Shown: positions 8,267 to 16,159, numbered from the stretch's first letter. The stretch: DNA of 41,815 nt from Actinomycetota bacterium (GCA_005787785.1 SXZT01000038.1:1-41815), one strand, 5' to 3'. Notes: a model not told the origin generated them from the letters alone. Translations and numbers: made by a program.

Positions 8267-9610
8267 TTACTCGACCGTTCCGTACGCACCGGAACTGCCG
8301 TCGGTTGCGTTCGATGCCCGTACGTCGGCGACGCTTGCCCGCAAAGCCGCAACGAAGTCGTCGACAACCTTGTCGTGGTGCGCGCTCACCGTCATGTGGA
8401 GCATCGGGGGAGGTGACTGCCGGTCGACCCACCAGCCGCGCGCGGCGAGTGCGTCGGCGACCGCGTGCGCGGGTACGGCGGGGTCGGCAGAACCGAAACA
8501 GATCAGGGTCGAGTCGGGTTTCGTCATGACGAAAAGGGGATCAATCGCAGTGATCGCGTCGACGAGAAGGAGAGTGGTTGCGCGGGTGAGAGCGGCGAGC
8601 TTCGCGTAACCCTCGCGGCCGAAGTGGTTGATCATCGCCCACGACGAAGCGATCGGCCCGCCGCTTTTTGTCCCGAGCACGCCGGAGCTGCCGTACATGC
8701 CACCGAGCCAGTTGTCGGTGACGAAGACCTGCTTGTCGCGCAGTTCGCGCGAGCGGTAGACGATCACGCCCGATCCCTTGGCCGCATAGCCGTACTTGTG
8801 CAGGTCGACGGAGATCGACGTAACGCCCTCGATGCGAAAGTCGAAGGGGACTGTGCCACCGGCGAACGGTTCGAGGAATGCGAGGACCATTCCGCCGATG
8901 CACGAGTCGACGTGCAGCGGGACGCCGCGGGACAACGCAATGTCGCCAAGTTCGGCGATGGGGTCGACCACACCCTGGGGGTACTGCGGGGCGGAGGCGA
9001 CCATCAGCACGGTGGAGTCATCGATTGCATCGCGCATGGCGGCCGCGTCGGCGCGCCAATCCGCGCGCACGGGCACACGGCGGCTCTCGATGCCGAAATA
9101 CGCGCAAGCCTTCTCGAAGGCTGCGTGGGCGGAGGTGGGGAGCACGATGTTGGGTCGGGCGACCTCGGGACGGCGTTGCTTGGCGGCATACGACACCATG
9201 AGGAGGCTCTCGGTTCCGCCCGACGTCATGAAGCCCGCAGCGCCTGACGGAGCGTGACACAGCTCCGAGACGAAGCCCAGCACCTCGGACTGCATCCGCC
9301 GCAGGCTGGGAAAGGCAGCCACGTTGAGGGCGTTTTCGCCGGCATACATCGCATAGGCGCGCTCGGACAGCTCGAGCGCCTCGGGTGTTGCCAGATACGT
9401 GAGGCTGAATGCGCGGCCGTTGCGCCAGTCGATGTCGGATCGCCGAAGATCTTCGAGTGCCGAGATGACTTGCCCCGGGTCCTCCGCGCCGTTTGCCACG
9501 CCGCGCAGAGTAGTGCCATGAATTCGGGCAAGGGTTCCTCTGATTCCCCTTGATTCATTGGCTTCTCCGTAATTTACATAAGATGTATTATGGGCGCAGA
9601 CGAATGGCAT
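8267..9610 (-). CDS. PLP-dependent decarboxylase/lyase, group II (sphingosine-phosphate-lyase-like); 5' end unsettled
   Basis: The open frame has 447 residues, but its first 37 are doubtful. The fold-type-I core is clear: GFMTSGGTESLLM binds the PLP phosphate and VDLHKYGYAAKGSGV carries the PLP lysine. The N-terminal SALEDLRRSDIDWRNGRAFSL and YAMYAGENALN segments fit the sphingosine-1-phosphate lyase / aromatic decarboxylase group. The ATG at 9610 has no ribosome site and lies inside the upstream gene. A GTG at 9497-9499 is in frame. The best ribosome site (GGAG, six bases before ATG 9558) leads into another frame. See findings. The substrate is unknown. Confidence 0.82.
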   Translation of the reverse strand: MPFVCAHNTSYVNYGEANESRGIRGTLARIHGTTLRGVANGAEDPGQVISALEDLRRSDIDWRNGRAFSLTYLATPEALELSERAYAMYAGENALNVAAFPSLRRMQSEVLGFVSELCHAPSGAAGFMTSGGTESLLMVSYAAKQRRPEVARPNIVLPTSAHAAFEKACAYFGIESRRVPVRADWRADAAAMRDAIDDSTVLMVASAPQYPQGVVDPIAELGDIALSRGVPLHVDSCIGGMVLAFLEPFAGGTVPFDFRIEGVTSISVDLHKYGYAAKGSGVIVYRSRELRDKQVFVTDNWLGGMYGSSGVLGTKSGGPIASSWAMINHFGREGYAKLAALTRATTLLLVDAITAIDPLFVMTKPDSTLICFGSADPAVPAHAVADALAARGWWVDRQSPPPMLHMTVSAHHDKVVDDFVAALRASVADVRASNATDGSSGAYGTVE

Positions 9611-9974
9611 CGAGGGGTTCGGCAGAGTCCAGGATCCACCGCAACATTTCGCTCAATTCACGCACCGTGGGCCTCGTACTCTGCTCCAGATCGCGCCGCA
9701 CATCTTGGACCGCGCACGCCAAGACGTAGAGCGCATCGTGGAGTTGATCGAGTTCCGACCGCGTCATGACGAGTTGATCCTCGGAGAGTTTTAATTCCCG
9801 CGCACGCTGCCGTGCCACCCAGTCCCATTGGCGACAGGCCTGCGAACAAAACACGCGGGGCCGACCCGGACCGTCGGTGGAGGTGATGGCTCGTCGACAC
9901 CACCGACAACGAGGTTTGTCATCGGCCATCCCCTCGAGCGTCGGTTGCCGCGACCCTTTCATCGATTTTGTCAT
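9588..9974 (-). CDS. Small protein with C4 zinc finger, unknown function
   Basis: 128 residues from ATG 9972-9974; the track extends upstream but that extension looks non-coding. Near the N-terminus it has CRWCRR, then RPRVFCSQACRQW, a C-x2-C-x16-C-x3-C pattern that should bind zinc. A helical region rich in charged residues follows (SEDQLVMTRSELDQLHDAL). Similar short zinc-finger proteins are common in actinobacteria, but I cannot name a function. The chosen start has a CATAAT box exactly six bases before it, which suits a leaderless mRNA. Starts at 9962 and 9929 are alternatives; the latter has GAGGGG too close to ATG. Confidence 0.72.
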   Translation of the reverse strand: MTKSMKGSRQPTLEGMADDKPRCRWCRRAITSTDGPGRPRVFCSQACRQWDWVARQRARELKLSEDQLVMTRSELDQLHDALYVLACAVQDVRRDLEQSTRPTVRELSEMLRWILDSAEPLDAIRLRP

Positions 9975-10020
9975 GACGTAATTATGCGCGATTCGGCAGT
10001 GCAGATGTGAGAATGCATCG
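9975..10020. promoter_or_regulatory. Short divergent promoter region, probably giving two leaderless transcripts
   Basis: Only 46 bases separate the two divergent start codons. On the minus strand CATAAT (9981-9986) ends six bases before ATG 9974. On the plus strand GAGAAT (10009-10014), preceded by TGT, ends six bases before GTG 10021. Neither gene has a ribosome binding site. Both spacings are what a leaderless actinobacterial mRNA needs. The minus-strand box matches five of six consensus bases; the plus-strand box is weaker. Confidence 0.45.
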
Positions 10021-11076
10021 GTGAGCGTGCTTCGATCCTTCGCCAGCGACAACTTTGCCGGCGCGCATCCATCAGTCATCGAGGCTCTCGCTGCCGCCAA
10101 CGTCGGCCACGCCCGCGCCTACGGCGACGACGAGATCTCTCTCGAGGTCTACGCCGAGTTCGAGAGGCTCTTCGGCTCCGGCACGAGGAGTTTCTTTGTG
10201 TTCGGCGGCACGGGCGGCAACGTCGCCGCCCTCAGTTCTCTCGCGGGCCCCGGCGACTGTGTCGTGTGCACCGAGTGGTCCCACATCCACGTCGACGAAA
10301 CCGCGGCCCCTGAGCGCGCCGGTTTGAAGTTGCTCGTGCGACCGAGTGCCGATGGCAAATTGACCCCGCACGACCTGCAAGTGGCCTCACACTGGTTGGG
10401 TTCTCAGCACCACGCGCAACCACGAATCGTGTCGATCACCCAACCCACCGAAGTCGGAACGCTCTACACACCCGACGAAGTTCGCGCGCTCTGTACGACT
10501 GCCCACGGCCTCGGGATGGTCGTGCACATGGACGGTGCGCGCGTCGGAAACGCGACAGCGGCGATCGGTGGGCCCGACAAGCTGCGCTTGTTCACGGTCG
10601 ACGCAGGGGTCGACGTACTGACTTTCGGCGGAACCAAGAACGGCATCGTCTTTGGCGAGGTGATCGTGTACTTCCCCCAGTCGGGCAACCCGGTCGTCGA
10701 GCGCGCGGTGGGGTATGCGCCGTGGGCCCGCAAGGCGACGACACAACTGCCTTCGAAGGGTCGATTCGTCGCCGCCCAGTTCAGGGCACTGTTGCGCGAG
10801 GACCTTTGGGTCACACTTGGTGGCCGGGCAAACGACGCGGCTCATGAGCTCTACGAGGCGGTGTGCGACATCGCTTCATTGCGACTGACCGCTCCCCCTG
10901 CCGTCAACAGCCTCTACCCCGTCGTTGCCGACCCGATTGCCGAGCGGCTGCGTGAGACCAGCTTTTTTTGGCCCTGGGACCCCGAAGAGCAGAGGGTGCG
11001 TTGGATGACGTCATGGGACACCACTACCGACGACGTGGCAACTTTTGCCGCTGCCGTCAGAACATGCATGAAGTAA
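10021..11076 (+). CDS. L-threonine aldolase family protein
   Basis: 351 residues from GTG. The enzyme family cleaves threonine or allo-threonine to glycine and acetaldehyde using PLP. Seen directly: SDNFAGAHPSVIEAL at the N-terminus, AYGDDEISLEVYAEFERLFG, VFGGTGGNVAAL (phosphate-binding turn), MVVHMDGARVGNA with the PLP-ring aspartate, and TFGGTKNGIVFGE with the PLP lysine. Length is normal for the low-specificity enzymes. A product of glycine fits a locus where glycine cleavage genes are nearby, but the genes are on different transcripts. No ribosome site precedes the start. Confidence 0.92.
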   Translation: MSVLRSFASDNFAGAHPSVIEALAAANVGHARAYGDDEISLEVYAEFERLFGSGTRSFFVFGGTGGNVAALSSLAGPGDCVVCTEWSHIHVDETAAPERAGLKLLVRPSADGKLTPHDLQVASHWLGSQHHAQPRIVSITQPTEVGTLYTPDEVRALCTTAHGLGMVVHMDGARVGNATAAIGGPDKLRLFTVDAGVDVLTFGGTKNGIVFGEVIVYFPQSGNPVVERAVGYAPWARKATTQLPSKGRFVAAQFRALLREDLWVTLGGRANDAAHELYEAVCDIASLRLTAPPAVNSLYPVVADPIAERLRETSFFWPWDPEEQRVRWMTSWDTTTDDVATFAAAVRTCMK

Positions 11077-11105
11077 TTGACTTAAAAATTAGTTCTTGTT
11101 AGTTT
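11077..11105 (+). promoter_or_regulatory. Likely promoter of the whiB-like gene
   Basis: TTGACT at 11077-11082, a 17-base spacer and TAGTTT at 11100-11105 lie in an AT-rich patch directly after the threonine aldolase stop. The -35 box matches five of six consensus bases and the spacing is ideal. The WhiB start codon follows 41 bases after the -10 box, with GGAGGGG as ribosome site. Prediction from sequence pattern only. Confidence 0.5.
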
Positions 11106-11146
11106 GATCTTGTTCAGCAGCAGCCCAAATTTGGCGGAGGGGTCAG

Positions 11147-11452
11147 ATGGAGGTCGTCGAGTCGTATGCGCGGCGTGAATTCAGCGTCGACACATGGATG
11201 CACGAGGGTGCTTGTGGTGGTTTGACCTCGGTGTTCTTCCCACCTGCGGCAGAGCGACCACAAGCCCGCCTTCGCCGCGAAGCGCAGGCCCGGCTGGTGT
11301 GCCTGCAGTGCCGGGTTCTCGAGTCCTGCCGCAAGTTTGCCCGCGAGAACCACGAGTACGGATTTTGGGGTGGTGAGTCCGAAGAGGAACGTCATGCGGC
11401 CGGTTTCCATTTGATCGCGCCGATCGGTGTTCGCAGCCGCGCAGCGAGTTGA
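11147..11452 (+). CDS. WhiB-family iron-sulfur transcriptional regulator
   Basis: 101 residues from ATG, with a strong GGAGG site. The four cluster-binding cysteines are C23, C52, C55 and C61 (GAC, then LVCLQCRVLESC), and the GFWGGESEEER turn and basic tail match the WhiB pattern (usually G-V/I-W-G-G). WhiB proteins hold a [4Fe-4S] cluster that senses redox state or nitric oxide and usually work bound to sigma factor region 4. The family is restricted to Actinobacteria and their phages, so this gene helps place the organism. Which of the WhiB subclasses it belongs to cannot be settled by eye. Confidence 0.95.
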   Translation: MEVVESYARREFSVDTWMHEGACGGLTSVFFPPAAERPQARLRREAQARLVCLQCRVLESCRKFARENHEYGFWGGESEEERHAAGFHLIAPIGVRSRAAS

Positions 11453-11493
11453 AACGTGCGCCGCATGCACGACGCACCGTGAATAATTGATCC

Positions 11494-12585
11494 ATGGAGG
11501 TCTCCCCCGTCGGTGTCGTTCGTGCGGCATGGGTCGATCTCGCGGATCACCGGCAGATCATCGACGTTCACGAAATATCGGCGAACGTGTCGACGAACCG
11601 CGTCTATCGGGTGGTGCTTGCCGGCGGTGACACCGTTGTCTGCAAGGTGTCGTCGTACGGTTCGTATTTTCTCTTCGCCGAGGACCACGACCGCCTTCAC
11701 CGTTGCGCGAAGATGCTCGCCACAAACCCGGAAACGCAGCGCTGGGCCCCGTTCCTCGCGAATGTTCTCGAGCGCGACGGCCGTCCGTTCACCTGGTACG
11801 ACGGATCGGTCTGGGCGGTCTTCTATGAGGACGTTCCTCGCGCCGAATCGCTACCGAAGATTCTCTCGATGAGCCAGGTTGAAAACCTAGGTCGCGAAAT
11901 GGCCGAGTTCCATGCCGCTTGCGCACCGATGGCGAGCAAACTGCCCTCGACCTCCAATTCGGTCAAGGGTGATCTGATCCACCTGCTCGACTTGCTCGAG
12001 AGTCCGTTCGCAACGAGGAATTTCAATCTTCTGCCCGAAGACATCGGCGTACTCCACCGCGACACACACCAGCTCTTGCTGCAATTCGAGTCGTTCCACT
12101 ACGACGAATGGCAACGCATCCCCGTGTTGATCGATTGGAATCTCGGCAATTTCTCCGTGATCTTCAACAACGCGGCCGCCGGCAACACCGATGACGGTGG
12201 CGGCTTTCGACTCTTCAGTCGGTGGGACTACGACTGGTTCCGCCTCGAATCGCGAGTCTTCGACTTCTATTTTCTGTCGCGGGTGAGCAGCAGTACCGGC
12301 GACCGCACCACCTTCACCTATTCCCCGCACACGCTGCTCGAGCCGAGATTCCTGGCCTTCCTGCGCGCCTACAACGGGGTGAATCCATTGACGGCCGATG
12401 AGGTGCGGTTCATCCCTCTCGCTTACCGCTTCTTTTTGTTGAACTACGTCATCCGCGAAGGTGCGCGTTTCTTCCGCGACGATCTCTGCAGACAGTTTCG
12501 CGAAGAAGTGGCCCGCCGTTATCTGCGCCAGGTGGCGCAGCTCGACTTTGCGCCCCTGCTATCGACGCTCGAGCTGAAGGGCTAG
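11494..12585 (+). CDS. Aminoglycoside-phosphotransferase/kinase-fold protein of unknown substrate
   Basis: 363 residues from ATG. The pattern suits the APH/choline-kinase fold. A glycine-rich N-terminal lobe with a candidate ATP lysine (NRVYRVVLAGGDTVVCKVSS) is followed by a catalytic-loop-like PVLIDWNLGNFSVIF, where D and N are five apart as in HGDLHPGN, and a metal-site-like SRWDYDWFRLESRVFDF. The HxD-type histidine of the catalytic loop is absent. Such proteins phosphorylate small molecules; the substrate is unknown. The 3' end overlaps prmA on the opposite strand by 27 bases. Family assignment is by motif reading only. Confidence 0.66.
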   Translation: MEVSPVGVVRAAWVDLADHRQIIDVHEISANVSTNRVYRVVLAGGDTVVCKVSSYGSYFLFAEDHDRLHRCAKMLATNPETQRWAPFLANVLERDGRPFTWYDGSVWAVFYEDVPRAESLPKILSMSQVENLGREMAEFHAACAPMASKLPSTSNSVKGDLIHLLDLLESPFATRNFNLLPEDIGVLHRDTHQLLLQFESFHYDEWQRIPVLIDWNLGNFSVIFNNAAAGNTDDGGGFRLFSRWDYDWFRLESRVFDFYFLSRVSSSTGDRTTFTYSPHTLLEPRFLAFLRAYNGVNPLTADEVRFIPLAYRFFLLNYVIREGARFFRDDLCRQFREEVARRYLRQVAQLDFAPLLSTLELKG

Positions 12586-13443
12586 CCAGCCCTCGAGTTC
12601 TGTCGCCTCGCGCAAAAAGAGGCCGAGTGTCGAATAGCGGGCGATGATGTCGGGACGGCGAGCGTCAGTGAAGCCGCTGACGATCAAGGTCCCGCGCGCC
12701 GCGACCCGAGCGGCGATGTCATCGGCGTCGCTCAGCAAGACGGGCGCGAGGATGTTCGCGAGCACGAGGTCGTAGGTGCCACGAACGCACCGCACGTCGC
12801 CGTGTTCGATGACGATGAGATCGATGACCTCGTTGATGTGGGCGTTGTGCCGTGTGGCTTCGATGGCCGCGGGAGCGACGTCGACCGCAACGACGCTGGC
12901 CCGTCTCGTGAGGGCAAGGGTGATGCCGAGCACACCCGAACCGCAGCCGAGATCGAGAACCTGCGAACCGGGACACCGCAATGCAAGCGCGAGCGACGCC
13001 CGCGTGGTCGGGTGATCACCGATGCCGAACGACCCACCTGGCTCAATGAGCACCGCGGTGCCGGAGGTCGAGTCGCATTCGTTCTCCAACCACGCGGGAA
13101 CGATGCTGACGTCGTCGACGACGGTGACGGTGGCGTGTTGCCTCCACGTGTCGGCGACTCTTGCGTCGACGGTCTGCTCGCGAACCGACCACTCACGCGC
13201 GTCAGGGTTGGCTTCGACGATCGTCGCCCACACCACAAGCGGTTCACTTCCGAGGTCGGTGCGCAAATCCACCGTTGCGCCGGGATGTATCTCTTCGCCG
13301 GGATGTATCTCTTTGCCGGGATGTATCTCTTCGACGGCTTGTGCTCCTGCCGACCACAGAAGGTCGGCGGCATACTCCGCGATCTCGACGGGGACGCTCA
13401 CGACCAAAAGAAGGTGGCGCGATCCTCCGGCTATGCCGCTCAT
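12559..13443 (-). CDS. prmA: Ribosomal protein L11 methyltransferase-like protein
   Basis: 294 residues from ATG 13441-13443, one base after the upstream stop; the longer track start is inside the preceding gene. The C-terminal half is a class I SAM methyltransferase: IGDHPTTRASLAL, VLDLGCGSGVLGI (SAM loop), VVAVDVAPAAIEATRHNAHIN and DLVLANILAPVLL. The NILA motif in place of NPPY and the N-terminal small domain are characteristic of PrmA, which trimethylates ribosomal protein L11. The linker after the N-terminal domain carries a triple EIHPG repeat (see repeat feature). Length is normal for the family. Confidence 0.88.
   Translation of the reverse strand: MSGIAGGSRHLLLVVSVPVEIAEYAADLLWSAGAQAVEEIHPGKEIHPGEEIHPGATVDLRTDLGSEPLVVWATIVEANPDAREWSVREQTVDARVADTWRQHATVTVVDDVSIVPAWLENECDSTSGTAVLIEPGGSFGIGDHPTTRASLALALRCPGSQVLDLGCGSGVLGITLALTRRASVVAVDVAPAAIEATRHNAHINEVIDLIVIEHGDVRCVRGTYDLVLANILAPVLLSDADDIAARVAARGTLIVSGFTDARRPDIIARYSTLGLFLREATELEGWLALQLERR
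13279..13332 (-). repeat. Three tandem 18-bp repeats inside prmA
   Basis: The unit GCCGGGATGTATCTCTTC (plus strand) occurs three times end to end at 13279-13296, 13297-13314 and 13315-13332, with one mismatch in the second copy (TTT for TTC). It is in frame and encodes repeated EIHPG-K/E units on the minus strand. The near identity of the copies means recent expansion. It lies in the N-terminal part of PrmA. Confidence 0.95.
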
Positions 13444-13444
13444 G

Positions 13445-13963
13445 TCAGTCGATACGGCGCAGTTCGGCGCGGTATCGCGCCGTCTTGTGCACGTAAGACT
13501 TGACTCCCATCGCAACCACGTCCATTTTTGCACGGCCTTCCTTGATCACCGCGGGTGCACCGACGGCAAGCGCACCTGTCGGTACCTCGAGGCCGTTCAG
13601 TACGACAGCATTCGCGGCGACGATCGACCCCGTACGAACGATCACTTGGTGCAGGACGATCGCTCCGTTCGACACCTGCGCGCGATCCTCGACGGTGCAA
13701 CCTTCGAGATGGACGATGTGTCCGATGATGCACTCATCCCCCACGATCGTGGGAAACATGGGCGTCGTGTGAAGAACGCTGCCGTCCTGCACGGACGTGT
13801 TTACCCCGATCCGGATGTAGCCGTCGTCGCCACGTAGAACCGCTCCGGGCCAGATGCTCGAACCGGCGCCGATCGTGACGCTGCCGATGATCGTCGCCTC
13901 AGGATGCACGAACGCAGTCGGGTCGATGTCGGGAACCTGGTCACCAAGTGCGTAAACAGCCAC
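13445..13963 (-). CDS. Gamma-carbonic-anhydrase-like hexapeptide-repeat protein
   Basis: 172 residues from ATG. The chain is a left-handed beta helix: VHPEATIIGSVTIGAGSSIWPGAVLRGDD, then SVQDGSVLHTT, GHIVHLEGCTVEDRAQVSNGAIV and GALAVGAPA. These are the standard coils of the gamma-CA/YrdA/PaaY family, trimeric proteins that bind zinc between subunits. VLH supplies one ligand and GH another. The third position, usually GHGAVLHGC, reads GHIVHLEGC, so the histidine spacing is altered. Enzyme activity is therefore uncertain. The gene precedes prmA with a one-base gap, so they form an operon. Confidence 0.88.
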   Translation of the reverse strand: MAVYALGDQVPDIDPTAFVHPEATIIGSVTIGAGSSIWPGAVLRGDDGYIRIGVNTSVQDGSVLHTTPMFPTIVGDECIIGHIVHLEGCTVEDRAQVSNGAIVLHQVIVRTGSIVAANAVVLNGLEVPTGALAVGAPAVIKEGRAKMDVVAMGVKSYVHKTARYRAELRRID

Positions 13964-14059
13964 GCGGAGACCCTAGTCGTAAGGGCTCGTCACGCGACCG
14001 CGATCCCCGAGCTACAGGAATGAGACGGATGGGACTTCAGCCGTTAGCGTTGTGTGCCT

Positions 14060-15364
14060 ATGTCGCGTCGCATCGAAATCGAACTCACGAGCAGCCGCCC
14101 GAACGGCACGTGGACCTGGCGGGCCGCCGGGGCACGCGAACCGAAGGGTGTCCTCGAGGGTTCGGTCCTGTCGGGTGGTGCCAAGGTCGGCGACGTTCTG
14201 AAGGTTGAAGCCGACTTCGACATCGACGGCATTTCCATCCTGTCGATCGTCGCCGGCAAAGAGCGTGTCGAGAAGTCGAATCGCCTCGAATTGCTTGCGT
14301 CGGAAAAGCCGTTCAAGCCGGTCATCGAAACCAAGGCGCCGCGTTCCGAGCGTCCGCGTCGCGACGACAAGCGTCGGCCGCGTGGTGAGAAGGGTGATGG
14401 CCCGGCGGCGGGCGGAGACGACCGCAAGCGGCGCGGTCCGTTCACCCCTCCACCGGAACTCCCCCAGCGTCCGAAGGCCAAGCGTTTGAAGCCGGGTCGC
14501 GCGCATCGCAGTGAAATCCTCGGCGCGCTTCCCGAAGCACAGCGCGCTATTGCCGAACGTGTCTTGCAGGGTGGTATTCCCGCCGTGCGGGCCGCTGTTG
14601 CCGATCAGAACAAGGTCCTCGCCGCCGAAGGCAAGGAAGTCATTCCCGCCGACGGTCTGGTCACGATGGCCGAGAATCTCCTTCCGAAGTTGCGTGTCGC
14701 TGAATGGCTCGACCGCGCCGATGCGGCAGTGGCCGACATCGATTCGCTCGACCTGCGCGATCTGCGATCGGTCGTCACGTCGGGTGACGACCCTGCGATC
14801 GCCCGCGACGAGTCCACTCGCGCGGTCGCCGCGAAGTTGAGAGAGGGCCTCGCTGCCCGGCAGGAAAAGGACCATGCCGAGTGGCTGTCCGACATCGACG
14901 CCGCGCTTGGCGTCGGTCGTGTCGTGCGCGCCTTGAAACTCTCCTCGCAGCCCCCGAAGGCCGGCGCGCGCTTTCCCGCCGAACTCGCGACTCGTCTCGC
15001 TGCAGCCGCGTCCGCCGCGCTCGAAGTCGACGCGCCCACCGACCGTTGGGTGGCCATGCTCGAAGCGGCGGCGTTCAGCCCCGTTCGTTCCCAATTGAAT
15101 GCCGCAGCCATTCCTGCAGTCGTTGCACCTGAGCTGCTGGCCTGTGTGACTCGCCTCGCACCTGCGGTCCCCCAGATCGCTGCGAAGTTCGGGGTTCAGG
15201 TCGCACCGGGGGCTGCGATGCCGAGGCCCCTGCGGCCCGCTCGTCCGATCGACAAGAAGGGCGCCGACAAGAAAGGCGCTCCGCGCGGTGGACGTCCCGG
15301 CCAGCGTCGTTCCAACAACCAAGATTCGCAGTCCAAAACGAAAGCGAGCACCGAAAATGTCTGA
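14060..15364 (+). CDS. Basic protein of unknown function, possibly nucleic-acid binding
   Basis: 434 residues from ATG 14060 (the track uses a GTG two codons earlier). I do not recognise a named family. The N-terminal 70 residues (RIEIELTSSRPNGTWTWRAAG, VGDVLKVEADFDIDGISI) look like a small beta-rich fold. A strongly basic disordered stretch follows at about 95-155 (RRDDKRRPRGEKGDG). The middle and C-terminal parts are alanine-rich helices, and the tail is again Lys/Arg-rich (KKGADKKGAPRGGRPGQRR). The charge pattern suggests RNA or ribosome contact, but that is inference. It overlaps the crotonase start by eight bases, so the two are translationally linked. Confidence 0.72.
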   Translation: MSRRIEIELTSSRPNGTWTWRAAGAREPKGVLEGSVLSGGAKVGDVLKVEADFDIDGISILSIVAGKERVEKSNRLELLASEKPFKPVIETKAPRSERPRRDDKRRPRGEKGDGPAAGGDDRKRRGPFTPPPELPQRPKAKRLKPGRAHRSEILGALPEAQRAIAERVLQGGIPAVRAAVADQNKVLAAEGKEVIPADGLVTMAENLLPKLRVAEWLDRADAAVADIDSLDLRDLRSVVTSGDDPAIARDESTRAVAAKLREGLAARQEKDHAEWLSDIDAALGVGRVVRALKLSSQPPKAGARFPAELATRLAAAASAALEVDAPTDRWVAMLEAAAFSPVRSQLNAAAIPAVVAPELLACVTRLAPAVPQIAAKFGVQVAPGAAMPRPLRPARPIDKKGADKKGAPRGGRPGQRRSNNQDSQSKTKASTENV

Positions 15365-16142
15365 CATCGTGCAGTACGAAAAGCGTGGCCGTGTTGGCGT
15401 CATCACGTTGAACCGGCCCGAAGCCCGAAACGCCGTCAACGGCGACGTAGCGAACGGTGTCGAGGCCGCCGTGGACCAGATCGAAGCCGACGACGACGTC
15501 TGGGTGGCGATCCTGACAGCCAACACTGCCGGCCAGGAAAAACCCGTGTTCTGCGCCGGGGCGGACCTGAAGGCAATCAACTCCGGAAATGCTGCAGCGC
15601 TCAACACGAAGAGGGGTGGCTTTGCGGGTCTCACCTACCGTGATCGTCGTAAGCCGATCATCGTCGCTGTCGACGGCCTAGCGACGGCTGGCGGATGCGA
15701 AATTGTCCTGTCGTGCGACCTCGTCGTTGCCTCGACCCGCTCCGCTTTCGGACTTGCCGAAGTGAAACGCAATCTCATCGCCGGTGCCGGTGGGTTGTTC
15801 CGTTTGCCGCGGGCCATCGGCCAGTCGGTGGCATTGGAGATCATTCTTACTGGCGAACCTCTCGCCGCCCAGCGCGCCCACGAGCTTGGTCTCGTGAATC
15901 ATTGTGTGGCGCCCGAACAACTGATGCCCACCGCGCTGGCGCTCGCCGAAAAGATCTGTGCTGCCGCCCCGCTAGCAGTCTGGGCGAGCCGCAAGGTCGT
16001 CCTGGCCGCCGCGTACGAAAGCGACGAGAATCTGATCAGGATGACCAACGCTGAGTTCGCAGGAATCATGGCGTCGGAAGATACGAAAGAAGGGCTCACC
16101 GCCTTCATCGAAAAGCGCGCACCGGATTGGAAGGGTCGCTAG
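15357..16142 (+). CDS. Enoyl-CoA hydratase/isomerase (crotonase) family protein
   Basis: 261 residues from ATG 15357. The crotonase fold is clear: VGVITLNRPEARNAVNG, FCAGADLKAI (oxyanion hole), VDGLATAGGCEIVLSCDLVVAS with a catalytic-type glutamate, and FGLAEVKRNLIAGAGGLFRLPRAIG with the second glutamate. It ends with the usual helix and SEDTKEGLTAFIEKRAPDWKGR. Both glutamates used by hydratases are present, so a hydratase role in fatty-acid breakdown is likely. The chain-length preference is unknown. The start overlaps the end of the basic unknown protein. Confidence 0.93.
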   Translation: MSDIVQYEKRGRVGVITLNRPEARNAVNGDVANGVEAAVDQIEADDDVWVAILTANTAGQEKPVFCAGADLKAINSGNAAALNTKRGGFAGLTYRDRRKPIIVAVDGLATAGGCEIVLSCDLVVASTRSAFGLAEVKRNLIAGAGGLFRLPRAIGQSVALEIILTGEPLAAQRAHELGLVNHCVAPEQLMPTALALAEKICAAAPLAVWASRKVVLAAAYESDENLIRMTNAEFAGIMASEDTKEGLTAFIEKRAPDWKGR

Positions 16143-16159
16143 GCCTATCCGTCTTCCGG

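Noticed and set aside
13279-13332. Possible CRISPR array
   Set aside because: The three repeats are directly adjacent with no spacers and are in frame with prmA.
12802-13503. 233-codon plus-strand ORF containing repeated FAGMYLFAGMYLF
   Set aside because: The repeat is the antisense reading of the prmA tandem repeat; the real coding strand is minus.
14012-15634. 540-codon minus-strand ORF
   Set aside because: It lies opposite the basic unknown protein and the crotonase, and its translation is low-complexity Arg/Ser/Gly text with no motif; a third-position GC shadow.
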